Notes: generated from the sequence alone by a model not told the origin. A stretch of DNA of 64,000 bases from Apolygus lucorum (GCA_009739505.2 CM019168.2:8990001-9054000); one strand, 5' to 3'; counted from the stretch's first letter, positions 44,347 to 57,544 are shown. A program made the numbers and translations.

Positions 44347-47300
44347 AAGAATGGGTGACTAGGAAGAAGGTGGAAGTTGTGACGAAGCGGCAGATCGCCA
44401 CCAGAGTACAAAGGGAGGTGCTGCTCGAAGACGGGAAGGTCGTCCAGGACACAGGACCCAAAGTCACGACCACCACCACTGAGGACACCCAGAAGAATGA
44501 GTCCGAAAACACCGAGGTCAGTATCACAAATCAGTTTATGTTTTACCATTTTACACAGTCATAACGTATTTGGAAAATAGGAAAATCTAACTGCTTTTTG
44601 AAATCGCAAAATGTTCAAATGAAAACTCCCCAATGAGTTGCACTATCTTACCCATCTACCCACATCTCTAGACACCACTTCGTCATAAATAATATTAGGA
44701 AGGTTCACTCAAGGTTAAAAAGTGTGCTGGAAAAAATCCTCCACAATGCTGTGCTCTGGCGATGCCTGAGAAAAGTATATCAGCAAATAGTGTCAGATGA
44801 CGCCAACAGATTGAGTTGTTGATGTATCAGAAATTTTACAAATTAAAGTGGGGCACATACTCAGTGTCTCTCAAAAAAATATCGTATTGGTAAAAAATTT
44901 GAACCCCACTTCCTAATATCAGATTGGCTTTTGAACTACTCCTTAGGGCCGGGGGTACAAGTCATCGTTTAAACGGGAACATAGCTAAGCTTCGCTTAAT
45001 TTTGAAACACCGACACTGACACTACAGATCCCGTTTGGCGGTTGTACAAGTCCTTATCAGCTCGGTTTAGGAAACTGGAGTTTAGGAATCCAGAGACGAC
45101 GAAGACGATGAGGATGAGAACAAAACGGAATGGAACTATAAAGGTTCCATGCTGTTCCATGTTCGTAACTGCAAATTTTTGATGAATTTCAAGGCAGAAG
45201 TTGGAATAAACATCAACTTCACGTTAATCAGGATAATCTAAAACCTCAATCTGAGTTTTGCTAGAATAAAAGTGCGGACGACTTTTACTTCAATCGGCTC
45301 AAAAACCTTTATTTTAGCGTTTCTATTTATTGTAATACACTAGTGGTGTAAGAAAGGAGTGTCGAAAAATAAATAAAAACAAACCAACGATTAAAACTAT
45401 TTCAATTCACTATCACTATCACTATTCAACTAAGTTCACGGTCACTATTTCAACGGGCTAATTAGAAATGTGATGAGGAATTTGCCGTGCAAGTCATTAA
45501 CATCCTAGCAGAATTTTTTGTTTATGAAAATTCGCTCATTTAGAAATTTACCCCGCAATACCTTCCAGAACTGTATTTTTCTTAAAAAATGGATCTTATG
45601 TTTGAAAGTAATTTTGTTTTCCTTTCAAAGTAAAGAATGCAAGTCGGTACCTACCTCACTTGAACCAAATAATCAGATCGTATTGATAAATAAGCTATTT
45701 TTCGTACAATTATTATTGAGAAATTGGGAAAAGGAAGAAAGGTCATTACTGTACTTAAGGAACACGTTCTCGTTATTTACCTAATAAATAGTAAACTAGC
45801 AAGGCTCTAATGTACGTTTTTACAATCATTTTATCAAATTACACTCTTCGGTCACACCCTCCAGCATTGCATCTAGTAAGCTAATAGTTCCGTTTACGCT
45901 TCCTGAGGCCACTGTTGCAAGTGTCACAGACCCCCCTATGAAGTGACTCTTCCTAATACTTATTCCATGACTTCGTGTTGTATTAATTTATCAAGCAAGA
46001 AAGATATTGCAGTAATCTAGTCAACATCCTAAGCAAAGTAGAGCATCATCTTGAAATTAAGTCTACTTTAAAAATGTCGATACGTAGATACCTAAATTTT
46101 CTAGAATGGTTATGCCCAAAAAACTGTATTTAAAAGGAATAAAATCAAATAAAATATTTTTATTGCATGAAATCGAAAGGGTTATAAGAGTTTTTGAATA
46201 ATAAATTAAATTTTAGTATTTATCTTCGTTTTAAATTATTATTAATCTTTACCACGTTTTCTATTCACTTTTGCCTAGTTATTAATAATATCGTACGTGT
46301 TTATGATGAGTTTAAATAAAATACAAATTAAATTTTCACATTTTACTATAAACATTTCTTTCAATTATTATAGAGTTTTTTATTATTAACAAGTTTGAAA
46401 GTAGAATGTTAACAATATTTTAGCTTCTGGGTAACTTGGCGATGAAAACAAGAGTGATATGTGCAGAATGCTCGAAAATATTACTTGTTATTGATTTTAT
46501 CTTTTTCATTAGATACACCTAGGCAATATACATAAATAGGTATACATTAGTTACATCTTTCTTCTATTTTTGATCAATCTGACTTGTTTGCAGAAGAAAG
46601 TGATAGAGGCTGGTTAATTTGAGGTAGCTTCCGGGTTCCAGTAGTATCTTTAAAAGGAATCAACATTGGAGGACCCATTTTTTCTTAACCAGCTTTCCGA
46701 ATACCAAGCTTTCCTACCTTTGATAATGAGAATGCAAGATTGGAATCAAGATGATCTGCCTATCAGTTCTAGTTTGACTTTATGTACTTGAATTTACTTT
46801 CTATATTTCTGTACTTAAATTATACTTTCCATTTAGTTAATGGAAATGTCTTCGGGCGGAACAAAAGCTCTGATATGCAGGGGTTTACAGGCCCTGCGGA
46901 GCTTATAGGAACCTTCAGGCTAAACCAGCACTACTCTAAGGTACTGCGGGTCAACTTCACTTTCCGTGAAGGCGGCATCGTCTTCTGAGTTCCCACTAGA
47001 CACTTGAAATACAATTCATTTCAATCAGTCACTCATTCAACAGACACTGACTGATCAGAAATTACGATGTCCAGAAACTAATCATAATTAAATTTAAATG
47101 CAATTTGCAAAAAAAAAGAAGCTACATTTGGGGTTTTTGAAAATCTTGCCCTATTACTTGGTACTTTTTTCCTTCGTTTCAAAGGGAATCTTCAATTTTC
47201 GAATTCTGATCTATTACAATCTCAATATTTTATCTTTTCATCAATTGTTTCATGTTTTAAATTAAACTTTGGAATAATCTTTCCGGGGGTGTGGAGAGGG

Positions 47301-50300
47301 AGGGGGTACTTTGCGCAAGTTTTCATGTCATAATTTTTCGTATAGAAAAGTATTGTGTCTTATTTGGAGAATATTTATTCGTGTTCTATCATTCAAATAT
47401 GCTATAAATACGAAGATTAAATCATGCAAATTTTGCATTGAAAAAACACCAAACATCGACAAATATATATTTTTATTGTTAAATGTTTCGTTACTGTATC
47501 CTTAGGTACCTACCTACCCGACTTTTTTTGTATGTGTTTTACATCTGAAAACCTCCGAGGAGAGATAGCCATAGAAAGGATTTGGCAGCTTCATAAAATT
47601 GTATCATCAATTTTCAATTCATATGAAATTGATTGCCTTGAGCAGCATGATTGTGTAGGTCTTTCAATTTAATTTTTGAACGAAATTCACTTTTAAAACA
47701 TACTTGAAAAGTTTTTAATGAGTTTAAAGAGGAAGCATAAGCACCTTGTGCAACATGTAGGTCTTTCTGCAATAAATTTGCATCAAATCAATATTTTTAA
47801 TTAATAATAAAATAATGCCTGTGCATCGAAAGTTTTCAAGTTTTGAAAATTTTTTTCCCCCAATTTTTACTCTTTATGAGTGACTGAGTACAAACAAAAC
47901 CTTCGGGGTACAACTAGCCCCCACATGGAGCCGTTATCCCAAATTTCATCTAAATTGGTCCACCGGAACCGGGCAAAGTACGGGGTACGGCGGAAAAACT
48001 ATATTTGATTTTTGGATTCTACGTACCTACCTTGAAACATAAACCATCAAATGTTTAGGGGGTGTGTTACATTCTTTTTCTTGCTCCACTCCAAAAAATC
48101 GTATTGAAAATAATCAAACAAAAACAACCCGAAGCTGAGTGTCAATAAGTACTTAGTACATAAGAAAAACATGAAGAATAACCCGTTCAATTTGGGCTAG
48201 GGAAACCGAAATGTAACCTTCACTTGGACCATTGAGGAGGTATACAAATCTTTGGATACCTTTATCCTATTGGTGACAGGAACGACATGGATTTTTTTCT
48301 CACTGGCTCCATATTACTTATTTTGGTCGTGCCACATGACAACAACATAGTTTTTGGAACAAAGTTACCTCGTTTTAGGGTACCATTAATGGTTATATTT
48401 TAGCCAAAATCGAGTGACGCTATTAGCTACCTGTGACTGAGCCAGTAGCGGCACGATGTACACAGTCTTTGAGGAAACAGGTTTTGTAATGGCGGGCGTA
48501 TTGGACCAACCTGTTGGATTTCTCTCCTACAACTTTAATTGGGTGCCGATTTTGAGATCACGACGCCTGCCCTAGAAGTTCCCGATAGTTTCCACATTGG
48601 CGACCTTTAACGCTCTTGTTGTTGCTCATTGTTTTATTGTAGGGGAGACGTTTCACACAATCCGTCACTTGAAATAGTTTAGATCCATCATTTTGAAGTG
48701 TCAATATACTCCGCTTTTTGTCTTCTGTTTTTGTATCAATTAGAGCTAAATTGCTATTGCTTGTAGGTACAGGTAAATTACTAAATATTGATAGGTAGGT
48801 TTATTTAATTTTTTCATCAATTTGTCGAAACTCGATCTCATGAGAGTTCTACGAGTTGTGCCTTAATACAACACACATGACTCACATGATCCATGTTTTT
48901 CCTAGAAAAAATACTAACTTTTTTGTAATATTTTTGAATTTTCAAAGAAGCAACAGTACAAACACCTGAATTTTTTCATCAAGATGAAAATGAGATAATT
49001 AGAAGCGATTCTACGGAACAGCAGAAGAGAACTGGATTATCCTGCCATACAAACTTACCAGATTCCCAGATACCGGATCAGGATTATTATTATACCTATA
49101 TTGGTGTCTTCAGGAACCACCAAATCAGGATGAGAAAATTACGAAGTTTTAATTCCGGAAACCCCAAGTTTAAGAACTTTTTCTGCTATTTTATTTATTA
49201 CCTAATTATTTATTACTCTTTCTATCGTAGGAAGTAGTTTTTTCAAGATTTACCTGAAAACTGTGCTTTTTGCACTGGTGCTCGGAAAATGAAAGGATAA
49301 TTATGGTTCCTACTTAATTAAGGAACTTGCAGTGATTAGGAAGTAATTTGGCCAGCACTGCCGGTTAATCTTTACCAAAATGAATTATTATTCTGTTATT
49401 TGACTGCAGTCTATTTGTGCGAGATCGGATGGCTGAACTGATTTCAGAATAGGCGTTTTAATGAAATGGAGCTCACTTAATGTAGTACCTACAGTTTTTT
49501 TTAGATAAGCAAACACCTTTGCAAATAGAAAAAGATCAAGGTTTGCGGAACCAATCTCCAAACCTGTCTGTAATATTGAGAATTCAGAGGATTATTGAGA
49601 ATTGTCAGGATGTCTGTGATTGGGTCAAAAAATGCTTTTCAAAAAACTTGAATTACTATTTAGAGAAAGCTGATTTTGAGAAATCTAATATTCGACCAAC
49701 AGACAGGAGATCCTGGAGTTGCTAAAGGCCCATGGGAACAGTTTCTAACTACTAATAATCAGGCTTCAACTTGGAAAAAAAGTGTGAATATTCTTTAGAC
49801 CTGTCTGTAATTGGTGCCTCCACCCATGTCGTCCCAAAGACTTTTATTTGTCGAAAAGAACCTCTAGTAGAGAGGATAAGTTAGTAATTGAAGAAGGGGT
49901 TCAGGTTTCTGTTGTTGAAACAAATATTTATATAATATATAGATAAATAGATGGTTTATTACGTTAAAACAATGTTTTTCACAAGAGTTGGCAGACATGG
50001 CAAATAAACAGACGTCCTAGGTATTACGTAATGATAAAAAGCATACAAAATAAATACAAATTTCTTCATATTAATATAAAATTCCTTCTGGAAGAAGGAA
50101 ATGGGCAATGTTGCAACTGAGAAAATGAGAACTTGTTTCTGCTCAGTCGAAGAGAAAACCCTAATTTATAGTGAATGCTAGGACCGGTTGCAGAGAGCCC
50201 ACCAACTTCATCACCACCCTATCATTGCATAGTGGCGTCAAACGATAAACTGATTCGTCAAAATATGGAACTTTGTGGTATTTTAAACGTTCTTATGTGT

Positions 50301-51923
50301 TCACTTTGCATGGAGAGATGAGGTGATACAGCGTGTCATTGTATATTGGACAACTTAAGTGACAACTTAAGGACAACTTGACAGAGCAGCCTCTTTATAA
50401 ATAATGGATAATCAGTTTCGAAGCACAAAGCACTCTTTCGTGGGTAAAGGCGGAAGTGTCGCAGGGAGCAATGGGTCGGAAAAACTGTTTATTATTATCT
50501 TTAATCTAAACTAGGCCTCATTCTGAGAATTTTGACACCAACCGCGACCTTCTAGCGTGAGAAGACCTTTTTCTATGATTTTTCAAAGTTTCGAATGTTT
50601 ATGACGTCACAGTTGGCTGGGGGGTCCCGCCCAAGCGGGAGGGGCGCGTGACGTCATAAACATTCGAAACTTTGAAAAATCGTAGAAAAATATGTACTCA
50701 TCCCAAAAGAGAACCGCTGGTGTCAAAATTCTTAGGATGAGGTCTACTTTCGATTAAAAATTAAAAAAAAAAAAAAATGAGGCGCACCCCCCATTAAAGG
50801 AAGACGAAGACGATCTCTCCAAATAAGTTTGGCCCTCATTGTTGAGAAAGGCCTCCAAGAAATCGTGTTTTTCCCCCTTCATCACTATGATATCTCTGGA
50901 TATCCACAAGCTTTCTCGATTTGCAAACGTAAAGATGCACTTCAATTACAGAGATCAGTTGAATTTAGGATTAGGGAAGTTCTCGGTCAATCTTCCAAAG
51001 CAAATTCTGGGCTGCTCTGAGGCGATGCCAGGAGTTTACTCCACCATACAAACATCGACCTGGGTGTCAACGATTTTACGTACTTAGGCCCAGCTACAAT
51101 CTAACAATATAATCTGGCTTGTTAAGCTCTAAACCCAGGGCTGACTTGAAAGCCATAACCTGAACACCTTCCGTGATTTCCGGATATTGAAAGGCCCATA
51201 GTTCTGAGTCAGTGCAGACAATAGCCCCCGAGAAGAGCTCATGCCAAGCTTCCGGAGATGCGGCTTGAGTCTTGAAAATAATTGTCCAGTCGTTCTTATT
51301 CGCAACAGATATGAGTTACAATTAATTGCAGTTGAAGCTTACCAAAATACAGCAAACAAAGTTTTACGTTATAAAGCTACCTTGGTTAAATCAATTATTG
51401 TAGGAACTTGACTTGAAGTTATCGTGTTTCAGAATGGATCGGGACCCCCCAGCCCACTGTGACGTCATAAACGGTTGAAACTTTAGAAATTCAAAGGAAA
51501 AGATTTACACACGCTAGAAGGTCGCGGTTGGTACCAAAATTCTCAGAATGAGGTCTACCTTAGATTAAAAATAACAATAAACAGTTTTTCCCACCCATGC
51601 GCACACCCCATTTTGTGATACTACTACCTATTAGGCATTAGCTTCTTCGGGATCATTATTTAATAGAACTAATATTATTCTAGTATAACATCAAAATAAT
51701 AAATTGTAGTTGTTACTAATTACTCATTGATCGTGTGAATAATATTATTAATGTCCGCTTACAGCATCACGATCTCGGCGACGGCTCAACAGAGAACTGG
51801 GTGGCGTCGGGAGATCCGGGAGTTGTTACTGAGATTCGAGAGAAGAAGGTGACGACGCGGGAACAGACAAACGAAACTTTGGAGACTGAAGACATCAAGC
51901 ACCATGGCGACATTTCTGATGAG
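44347..51923 (+). CDS. two internal exons of an unrecognised charged, Thr/Glu/Lys-rich protein
   Basis: Exon 44347-44516 follows a good acceptor (CCTTTTTGTTCGCAG) and ends GAG before GTCAGT. Exon 51765-51923 follows CCGCTTACAG and ends GAG before GTGAGT. The first enters with two bases of a split codon and ends in phase 0; the second starts and ends in phase 0, so they join cleanly. Together they give about 109 residues: EEWVTRKKVEVVTKRQIATR, LLEDGKVVQDTGP and a Thr run, then STENWVASGDPGVV, EIREKKVTTREQTNETLETE and DIKHHGDISDE. The two halves echo each other (a W, then K-K-V-hydrophobic-T/E-rich strings), hinting at an internal repeat. No domain is recognised. First and last exons are not identified. 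Confidence 0.7.
44517..47879. other. intron sequence, no extra features
   Basis: First part of the 7.2-kb intron between the two charged-protein exons. AT-rich, with no supported gene or clear repeat. Confidence 0.4.
47880..48125 (+). repeat. repeat family A, diverged 3' part
   Basis: This matches the right 40% of family A with many changes: CCTTCGGGGTACAACTAGCC, CCAAATTTCATCTAAATTGG, TTTGGATTCTACGTACC and a decayed hairpin end. It is an older copy than the others, inside the intron of the charged-protein gene. Confidence 0.7.
48126..50469. other. intron sequence, no extra features
   Basis: No supported gene or repeat. Small frames such as 49519-49725 show no family resemblance. Confidence 0.35.
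50470..50794. mobile_element. repeat family B, complete fold-back copy in an intron
   Basis: It runs from ATGGGTCGGAAAAACTG to GCGCACCCCCCATT. It has inverse halves around a GC-rich centre (GGGGTCCCGCCCAAGCGGGA) with flanking TGACGTCA sites, and an A homopolymer at about 50763-50776. Confidence 0.8.
50985..51309 (-). pseudogene. probable non-LTR retrotransposon fragment
   Basis: The minus strand from 51309 reads about 70 codons without a stop to TAG at 51096-51094: NDWTIIFKTQAASPEAWHEL, CTDSELWAFQYPE, AFKSALGLELNKPDYIVRL. It continues past the stop in a LLWKIDREVP-like block. The LNKPDYIVRL-LGLST-...-LLWKI pattern resembles a C-terminal stretch seen in some arthropod LINE ORF2 proteins. Similarity is from memory and modest. 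A decayed host exon is the alternative. Confidence 0.4.
51436..51612. mobile_element. repeat family B, right-half copy
   Basis: Only the second half is present: GGACCCCCCAGCCCACTGTG, ACGTCATAAACGGTTGAAAC, the CACGCTAGAAGGTCGCGGTT block and the end ATGCGCACACCCCATT. It lies about 150 bp upstream of the exon at 51765. Confidence 0.75.
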
Positions 51924-53176
51924 GTGAGTGAAGTAGGTAGTGAGTAAGCTGATTGGGAATGAAGTAAGGAATGAACTGAGCTTTGTGAACAGGGACTTGC
52001 ATGGTCAAATAGGCTAGAATAGATAGATAGATGGAATAAACTGAATACTGATAACTTCTACAGGCAGTTGAACGTGCACCAATATTTATTTGAAATTAAA
52101 GATACTGGTTATACTGCAGCTAATTCGCTATTGTTGATGTGTTGTACGGGATGTTTTGAAAGAATGACGTTGTATTTGAAGTAGAGGAACGTGTAATTTT
52201 GCTTTGCTGTAGAGTAAATATCTATAAGATCTGAATCTTCCACATTTCCAAACTATTGAACCCCATAGGGATACTGGGTTAACAAAGTGAATAAGCAAAG
52301 AAAATGTTGGAGATCTAAACAAAGGTTCGTCATTTTTTGCTTTAGTCCATTTTGGATATGATGGCATTTTGAAGAACAACCGATATTTTCAGATCATTGT
52401 TTATAAAACGACGTTTTCACGAAGAAACAAAACGCGAAAGAAATATCTTAAAGTTTGTTTGATGGGGTACTGAGTCCGAATCTGAAGTTTACACGGCTTT
52501 CACTACAAAAACCGCTAAATAATTTACCCAAATTCTTTTCATCTTTAGCACGAATATAAAGCTTTTTTTTCTTCAGCACAATAGAATTTTGCGTCGAACT
52601 AGTTCGGAACTCTCAGATTATGTCAGAGTGATTTGTGATTCTTGCTTATCGGGGTTGACACCCTCCAGAACTGACTGAATCATTGTCAATATCTAAAATC
52701 GTGAAAAAATCAACCTTACGCTTTCCTGGTCAGCCCAAAAACCTCCGAAGCGTTCCATCATTTTCTCGTTTTCACTAGCCAGCTCTTAGGAACTACGAAT
52801 AATAAAAAACCTCGTTGTTTTCCTTCCCTTGTTCACAATCAATTGTTTGATGCCCTGGTCAATTCGTTTCAGCGATTTTCCAGTCAAAAGGCTCCAGTGA
52901 AAGGGGTCTACGCCTTCTTTTCATGTCCTTTGTTTTCTTTATAGGCCTTTTAAGCTTGGAAGGCTCCACCACTGTAGTCAAAAACCGTCAAATGGATACC
53001 ATTCGAGACAAGTTGGATAAGTAGGGAGCAGCTTCCTGTGGAAAATACACGTGTTCAGGCTCAAATAAGGGCCGGAAAGGAACCAAAGAGGACTTTTAAA
53101 AAAAATGCATTGCTCAGCATCATTAGCCATGATAATTTCAATAAATTATGCCCTGTAACTTTTTAAATTACGTTAC
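51924..53176. other. no firm gene
   Basis: Presumably intron of the charged-protein gene. No further exon could be identified by eye. Confidence 0.3.
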
Positions 53177-53180
53177 ATTT

Positions 53181-53600
53181 CGACAGTAAACTTGCAAAAC
53201 CATGTAAGTCCGATTTTTTTCAAAAATAAGGTTATTAGCTATTTGGATAGAATGAGACCCCCTTGATCCATCAAACAGAGCCAAACTGGCAAAAACTCGA
53301 CTATCTCTTCTCTATGCGTCAAAAGCAACAAATATGAACCAACGTGTTAAGTCCGCTTTGTTGCAAGTTTTTCTCGTTTCCTGTAAAATTTCTGGAAAAC
53401 GACTTTAGCTATTTGGATAGAATGAGACCCCCTTAATCCATCAAACGGAGCCAAACTGGCAAAAACTCGACTATCTCTTCTCTATGCGTCAAAAGCAACA
53501 AATATGAACCAACGTGTTAAGTCCACTTTGAAGCAAGTTTTTCTCGTTTCCTGTAAAATTTCTGGAAAACGACTTACATGGTTTTGCAAGTTCACTGTCG
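53181..53600. repeat. inverted-repeat-bounded element containing a 170-bp tandem duplication
   Basis: A 30-bp sequence starting CGACAGTAAACTTGCAAAAC (53181-53210) recurs inverted at 53571-53600 with one mismatch. ATTT lies directly outside both ends (53177-53180, 53601-53604). Between them a 170-bp unit is repeated head to tail (53236-53405 and 53406-53575), nearly identical. The unit begins TAGCTATTTGGATAGAATGA. Confidence 0.8.
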
Positions 53601-53635
53601 ATTTGCTGCAGTTCGAGACCAACTTGAGCTCTGTA

Positions 53636-53700
53636 GGTTGAATAGTAATAGTAGGAATAGTAGGTACAGAATAGTAGGTAGTACAGAATAGTAGGTATAG
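53636..53700. repeat. short GAATAGTAGGTA tandem repeat
   Basis: Four to five imperfect copies of GAATAGTAGGTA or TACAGAATAGTAGG. Simple-sequence expansion. Confidence 0.6.
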
Positions 53701-53807
53701 CAAGTTAAAATCCAAAAAAGTGAAATTTTTATGTCAAGGCCGTGTTTTGAGCCTTTCACTGCCAAAACTACTCGTTTTAGAAAGAATTATTTAGTCTGAA
53801 AAAGGAC

Positions 53808-53905
53808 GTGTACTGAGTACAGCTGGGAAACATTTTCTTGAAGCCGGATTCCTGCCAGGAGGATAAAGGAGCTGGCTGGTGCGAAGCTTATGGTCGACAA
53901 TAACG
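53808..53905. repeat. dispersed repeat, copy 1
   Basis: ACTGAGTACAGCTGGGAAAC, TTTTCTTGAAGCC and GGAGCTGGCTGGTG recur with changes at 55733-55815. The two copies are in the same orientation about 1.9 kb apart. Confidence 0.55.
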
Positions 53906-56322
53906 GTGATAATTTTTTTGTTAAGGTGTTTCGAGCCTTTCACTCACAAAACTACTCATATTAGAAAGCAGCAAAGAGAGATTGTTTGACTGATTGATTA
54001 AATAATCTGATGTGATCAGGACCATTAGGTCCTCTGTTACATCTTGTCACAAAAAGTGAAAATTCAATATAAGCAAAGACTACGTCAGACATCAATATAA
54101 ATTAAAAAATAAATTTAGTGTGGCTTTGAACATTGCAATATTTCGGAAAAACAGTATATATCATTAAAAAAAATTATTTGTAATGATTAAAAATATGACA
54201 ATTGATTGAATACTGATAGAAATAAATTATAGTAAACTTCAACCACATTAGCTATATGACGAGTGCAATTTAGTTTTTAAAATTTCCTTAAAAAATGCCA
54301 CAGATTTCTTACAATCGAACAATTAAGCATTTTCATTCAAAGTTCTTATTGGATGAACCTGAAAAGATTTACTAAAAAACATCCGTTCGGTGAATAGGTA
54401 TTTGCAGCAAGCTATCACCATTTCTTGTGGCAAAGGTATGCAGTTTTGCTAAATATTCAAACTTATCCATCAAATACTCCGACCTCTTTAATTTGGAGAT
54501 TTTAAAGAGCAATATGCCAGTTCTAAATATGCCATTCTTTGAGTTTCAACCATTTAGCATAATATGGGGTAACGTGCTCAAAATTGGAAAAATAAACCGC
54601 ATGCATGCGTTCTGTGTTCTTTGAAATTCCAGAATCATTTCTTCTGACAATCAGAGCTCCATAATCAGTTATTGGGAATAACAAGGATTGCACTAACTTC
54701 ATTCAAATTTCTTGATGTAGATGAAACGCTAGGCGCCGGAAGAGAGAGAGGAACTTGAAGGAAATGTAATCAGCTTCAATTTTACACCTTAATCATTCCT
54801 GTAGCCATCTTGGTTTTCTCAAATATTAACAAAAGCAAAAAATAACAAATTAGTTTTCGGTAAAATTAAGATCAATCAACAATTTGATGGATGTTTGATT
54901 GTAGATTCTGATAATTTTCGTAATAAATTGAATCTTAGCTGTTACTCCATCAATTACCAAATTTCGGTTACTTCTGACCTAACCGTCGAAATCGATTTAA
55001 CTTTGTAACTCATTACTTTCATGGAATATACAACTTTCTTCTTAACTCCGTTTTTTATGGCAAAAATTATTCAGCTGCCTTGAAAGCCGAAATGTTGAGT
55101 CCTCAGAAGCTTCGAGGTCTCGCCAAAATGTTGAGTCCTCAGAGGCTTCGAACGTTTAGGTATCATTCGAGGTTCAATAGCTGCATGATTCCTTCACCCT
55201 AGGAGTGTAACAGAGAACAATATTGTAACATTTTGTCGTTAGTTGATTTATAAACACCGTAGTAATCTAGTTTATGGGTGGATAGGTGGTATGTAGGCTA
55301 CGGGTAGCGCATTCCACCACGGAAGGCCCCTCGCGGTTTTCATGTTTCACTTGTGATTACAGTCCACTCGTAGTCTATGATTAGTTACTGCTTAGAGAAG
55401 AAGAAACGCGAGAGATAGAACGAAAATTAATAGTTTGGCCACTCGCGGCTCTTGGAACACATTCGGCCAAATGACGCAAGGATCATAACCGCACATTCGC
55501 ATTACTTCCTTATGACGCGCGCCCCACATTCGCACCGGCTGATTGTGATATCGGGACTCCGTCAACCATTGCAAATGATGGCTTTCAATCGTGTTCTCAC
55601 CTACTCCGACAGGTCACGTCCATGAAAGCACTATAACGACGCAGATCCATTCATCAGTTTCTTTCAGCCCTTATCAATGCTGACTTAATATTACCAAAAA
55701 GTAAAGGTAACCTTTGGTGACTATTAGTATATACTGAGTACAGCTGGTAAATATTTTCTTGAAGCCAGACAGGTTGAAGGAACTAGCTGGTGGGATGATT
55801 CTGGTTGATGTATATGGACGTCAAAATGAATCTCCCATCACCCTGTTATAAACAAGCTTTATTAAATCATTAGTGGCCAGAGACCTTACCAGATTACCCC
55901 CAGCACAGAGGCTATAAAGCACCATTGCTTAGGGATGTACCCACCAGGTTCAAAAGTGGATCGGACTGGAGATGAGCACCTACGATTGGCGATAAGTCTC
56001 CAGTGAACAATGGCTCAAACCCATGATGGTGGAGCCTGCTCCTCAGATGCTCCTTTAGGTCGTATCGAGTGCAAGAAAAAATGCACGTGGGAAATTCACC
56101 TACTTCACCTACTTAACAGCAGAGCTGTATACATAATTTTAGTTTGTTCAACTTGGTTAGTTGGTTTAACTTCTTTGCGTTTATGAGGTTTCAATCAATT
56201 TGGTAATAGATCCACTAACAGCTAAGATTGAATTTATTACGAAAATCATCAGAATCTATTATCAAATTTCCATCAAACTGTGTACTTTCATTAAAAGTGT
56301 TCCATAATATTTTCCTTAAAAT
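53906..56322. other. gene-poor DNA with small duplications
   Basis: No supported gene. A 46-bp direct duplication (AATGTTGAGTCCTCAGA.., at 55091 and 55137) and the second copy of the dispersed repeat (55733-55815) are the only structures seen. A GC-richer stretch at about 55300-55600 holds no recognisable tRNA or exon. Confidence 0.35.
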
Positions 56323-56886
56323 ATACTCCTGCTCAAAATTAGAGCACCACCATCTATTTCTTCGTTTGCCCCCTTCTTTTTTCCTTTATAAAGTTTTTAT
56401 CTATTTGCACACATTGTTTGTAAACACAGAAAGAAAAAGGTAACCAAAAAAGGCACAAATTCGTGAAAAAAATATGTTTTTAATGAATTATAGAAAAATG
56501 TACTTCTTGTGGTAAAATTATAAAAATTGAAAATGTGAAAAAAAAAGGTTTGCATTATGCCAGTTTAGCTTTTCAATACTTGGTATTACCTCCTCTAGCT
56601 AGGATGAGGGCTTGGAGCTATCGACCGATGCCTCTAATCAAGTTTTGGATACCTTCCTGGGGATATTGTCCCATTCCTCTTTCGCTGCTGTTTCCAGCTA
56701 CTGAAAATTGTCTGATGATGGATCTCTGGCTCGAATTCTTCTTTTCAGCATGTCCCAAACATACTCTATCGGATTCATGTTTAGGCTCCTTGGTGGCCAG
56801 TCCAGGATACAAAATTTATAAGGGAAGAAGGAAAGAGATAAACGAAAAAAATGGATGGTGGTGCTCTAATTTTGAGCAGGAGTGTA
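56323..56886 (-). mobile_element. deleted Tc1-like transposon with transposase C-terminal relic
   Basis: The ends are inverse: ACTCCTGCTCAAAATTAGAG, then CACCACCAT at left and its inverse at right. On the minus strand the interior encodes decayed pieces of a Tc1-family transposase C terminus. DWPPRSLNMNPIEYVWDMLK is the catalytic-core end, and the EEWDNIPRKV block follows, both interrupted by stops and frameshifts. The N-terminal DNA-binding part and the first two catalytic Asp positions are deleted, so it cannot encode an active enzyme but could have been mobilised in trans. Confidence 0.85.
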
Positions 56887-57544
56887 TGTATAAATGTTAA
56901 TTGTTTTGTTGATTTAGGTATCTTATTTTTTTCCCAAAACAATATTTTTTTGTTTTTATTAATATTGGAGTAAACTATGATTGCTACAGGATTTGAGTCC
57001 ATGGCAATTGCTTCATTTTCGTTGAAAATTCGCTGATTGATGTGAAACCAACCATTTCCATCATCCTCCAATTTGAAATGGAAAAACCTCCAAATTGATG
57101 TGTAAAACCTCCAATTTGACGTGTAAATGCTAAATATACCTACTTCTGTGAGACTGTGGTAGACGAAAGAGAGATGGCGAGACGAAGGGAAGTTGGGATC
57201 TGTCTCAACCATCGGTCTAGGACTCTCGAGGTAGAACGCACACCAGGTGGTTTATTGTACAATAGAAAATCGTCACGACAATGAACAATATTGTAACCCC
57301 ATATATTTATACCTACCAATAGGTCTGTACTCGTATTTTGGAAAGATTGGCAACCTCACTTTTTGGTGTTGGGTATAGGTATGGTATGAAAATAAGTCGA
57401 TTCACTTGTTGAGGAGCGGAATCAGGGAGAACGAAGGGGTGCTTCCTAACTGGGTTGCCAGTAAATACGTACTATATTTGAACAATACACGTACGAGTAG
57501 AACTTTCGCCACACTAACGGTAGAAAAGTTCACTACGTCCTCTC
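56887..57544. other. no gene seen
   Basis: AT-rich spacer. A 143-codon minus frame (56781-57212) overlaps the Tc1 end and is not supported. Confidence 0.35.

Noticed and set aside
44192..44527. 111-codon minus frame opposite the charged-protein exon
   Set aside because: It is the antisense shadow of the exon at 44347-44516, which has good splice signals on the plus strand.
50839..51087. Plus-strand frames and a VNDFTYLG-like reverse-transcriptase motif
   Set aside because: The motif stands alone and the surrounding plus frame is broken. The minus strand gives a longer and more coherent LINE-like reading.
56535..56900. 121-codon plus frame in the Tc1-like element
   Set aside because: It is the antisense shadow of the transposase relic, which is recognisable on the minus strand.
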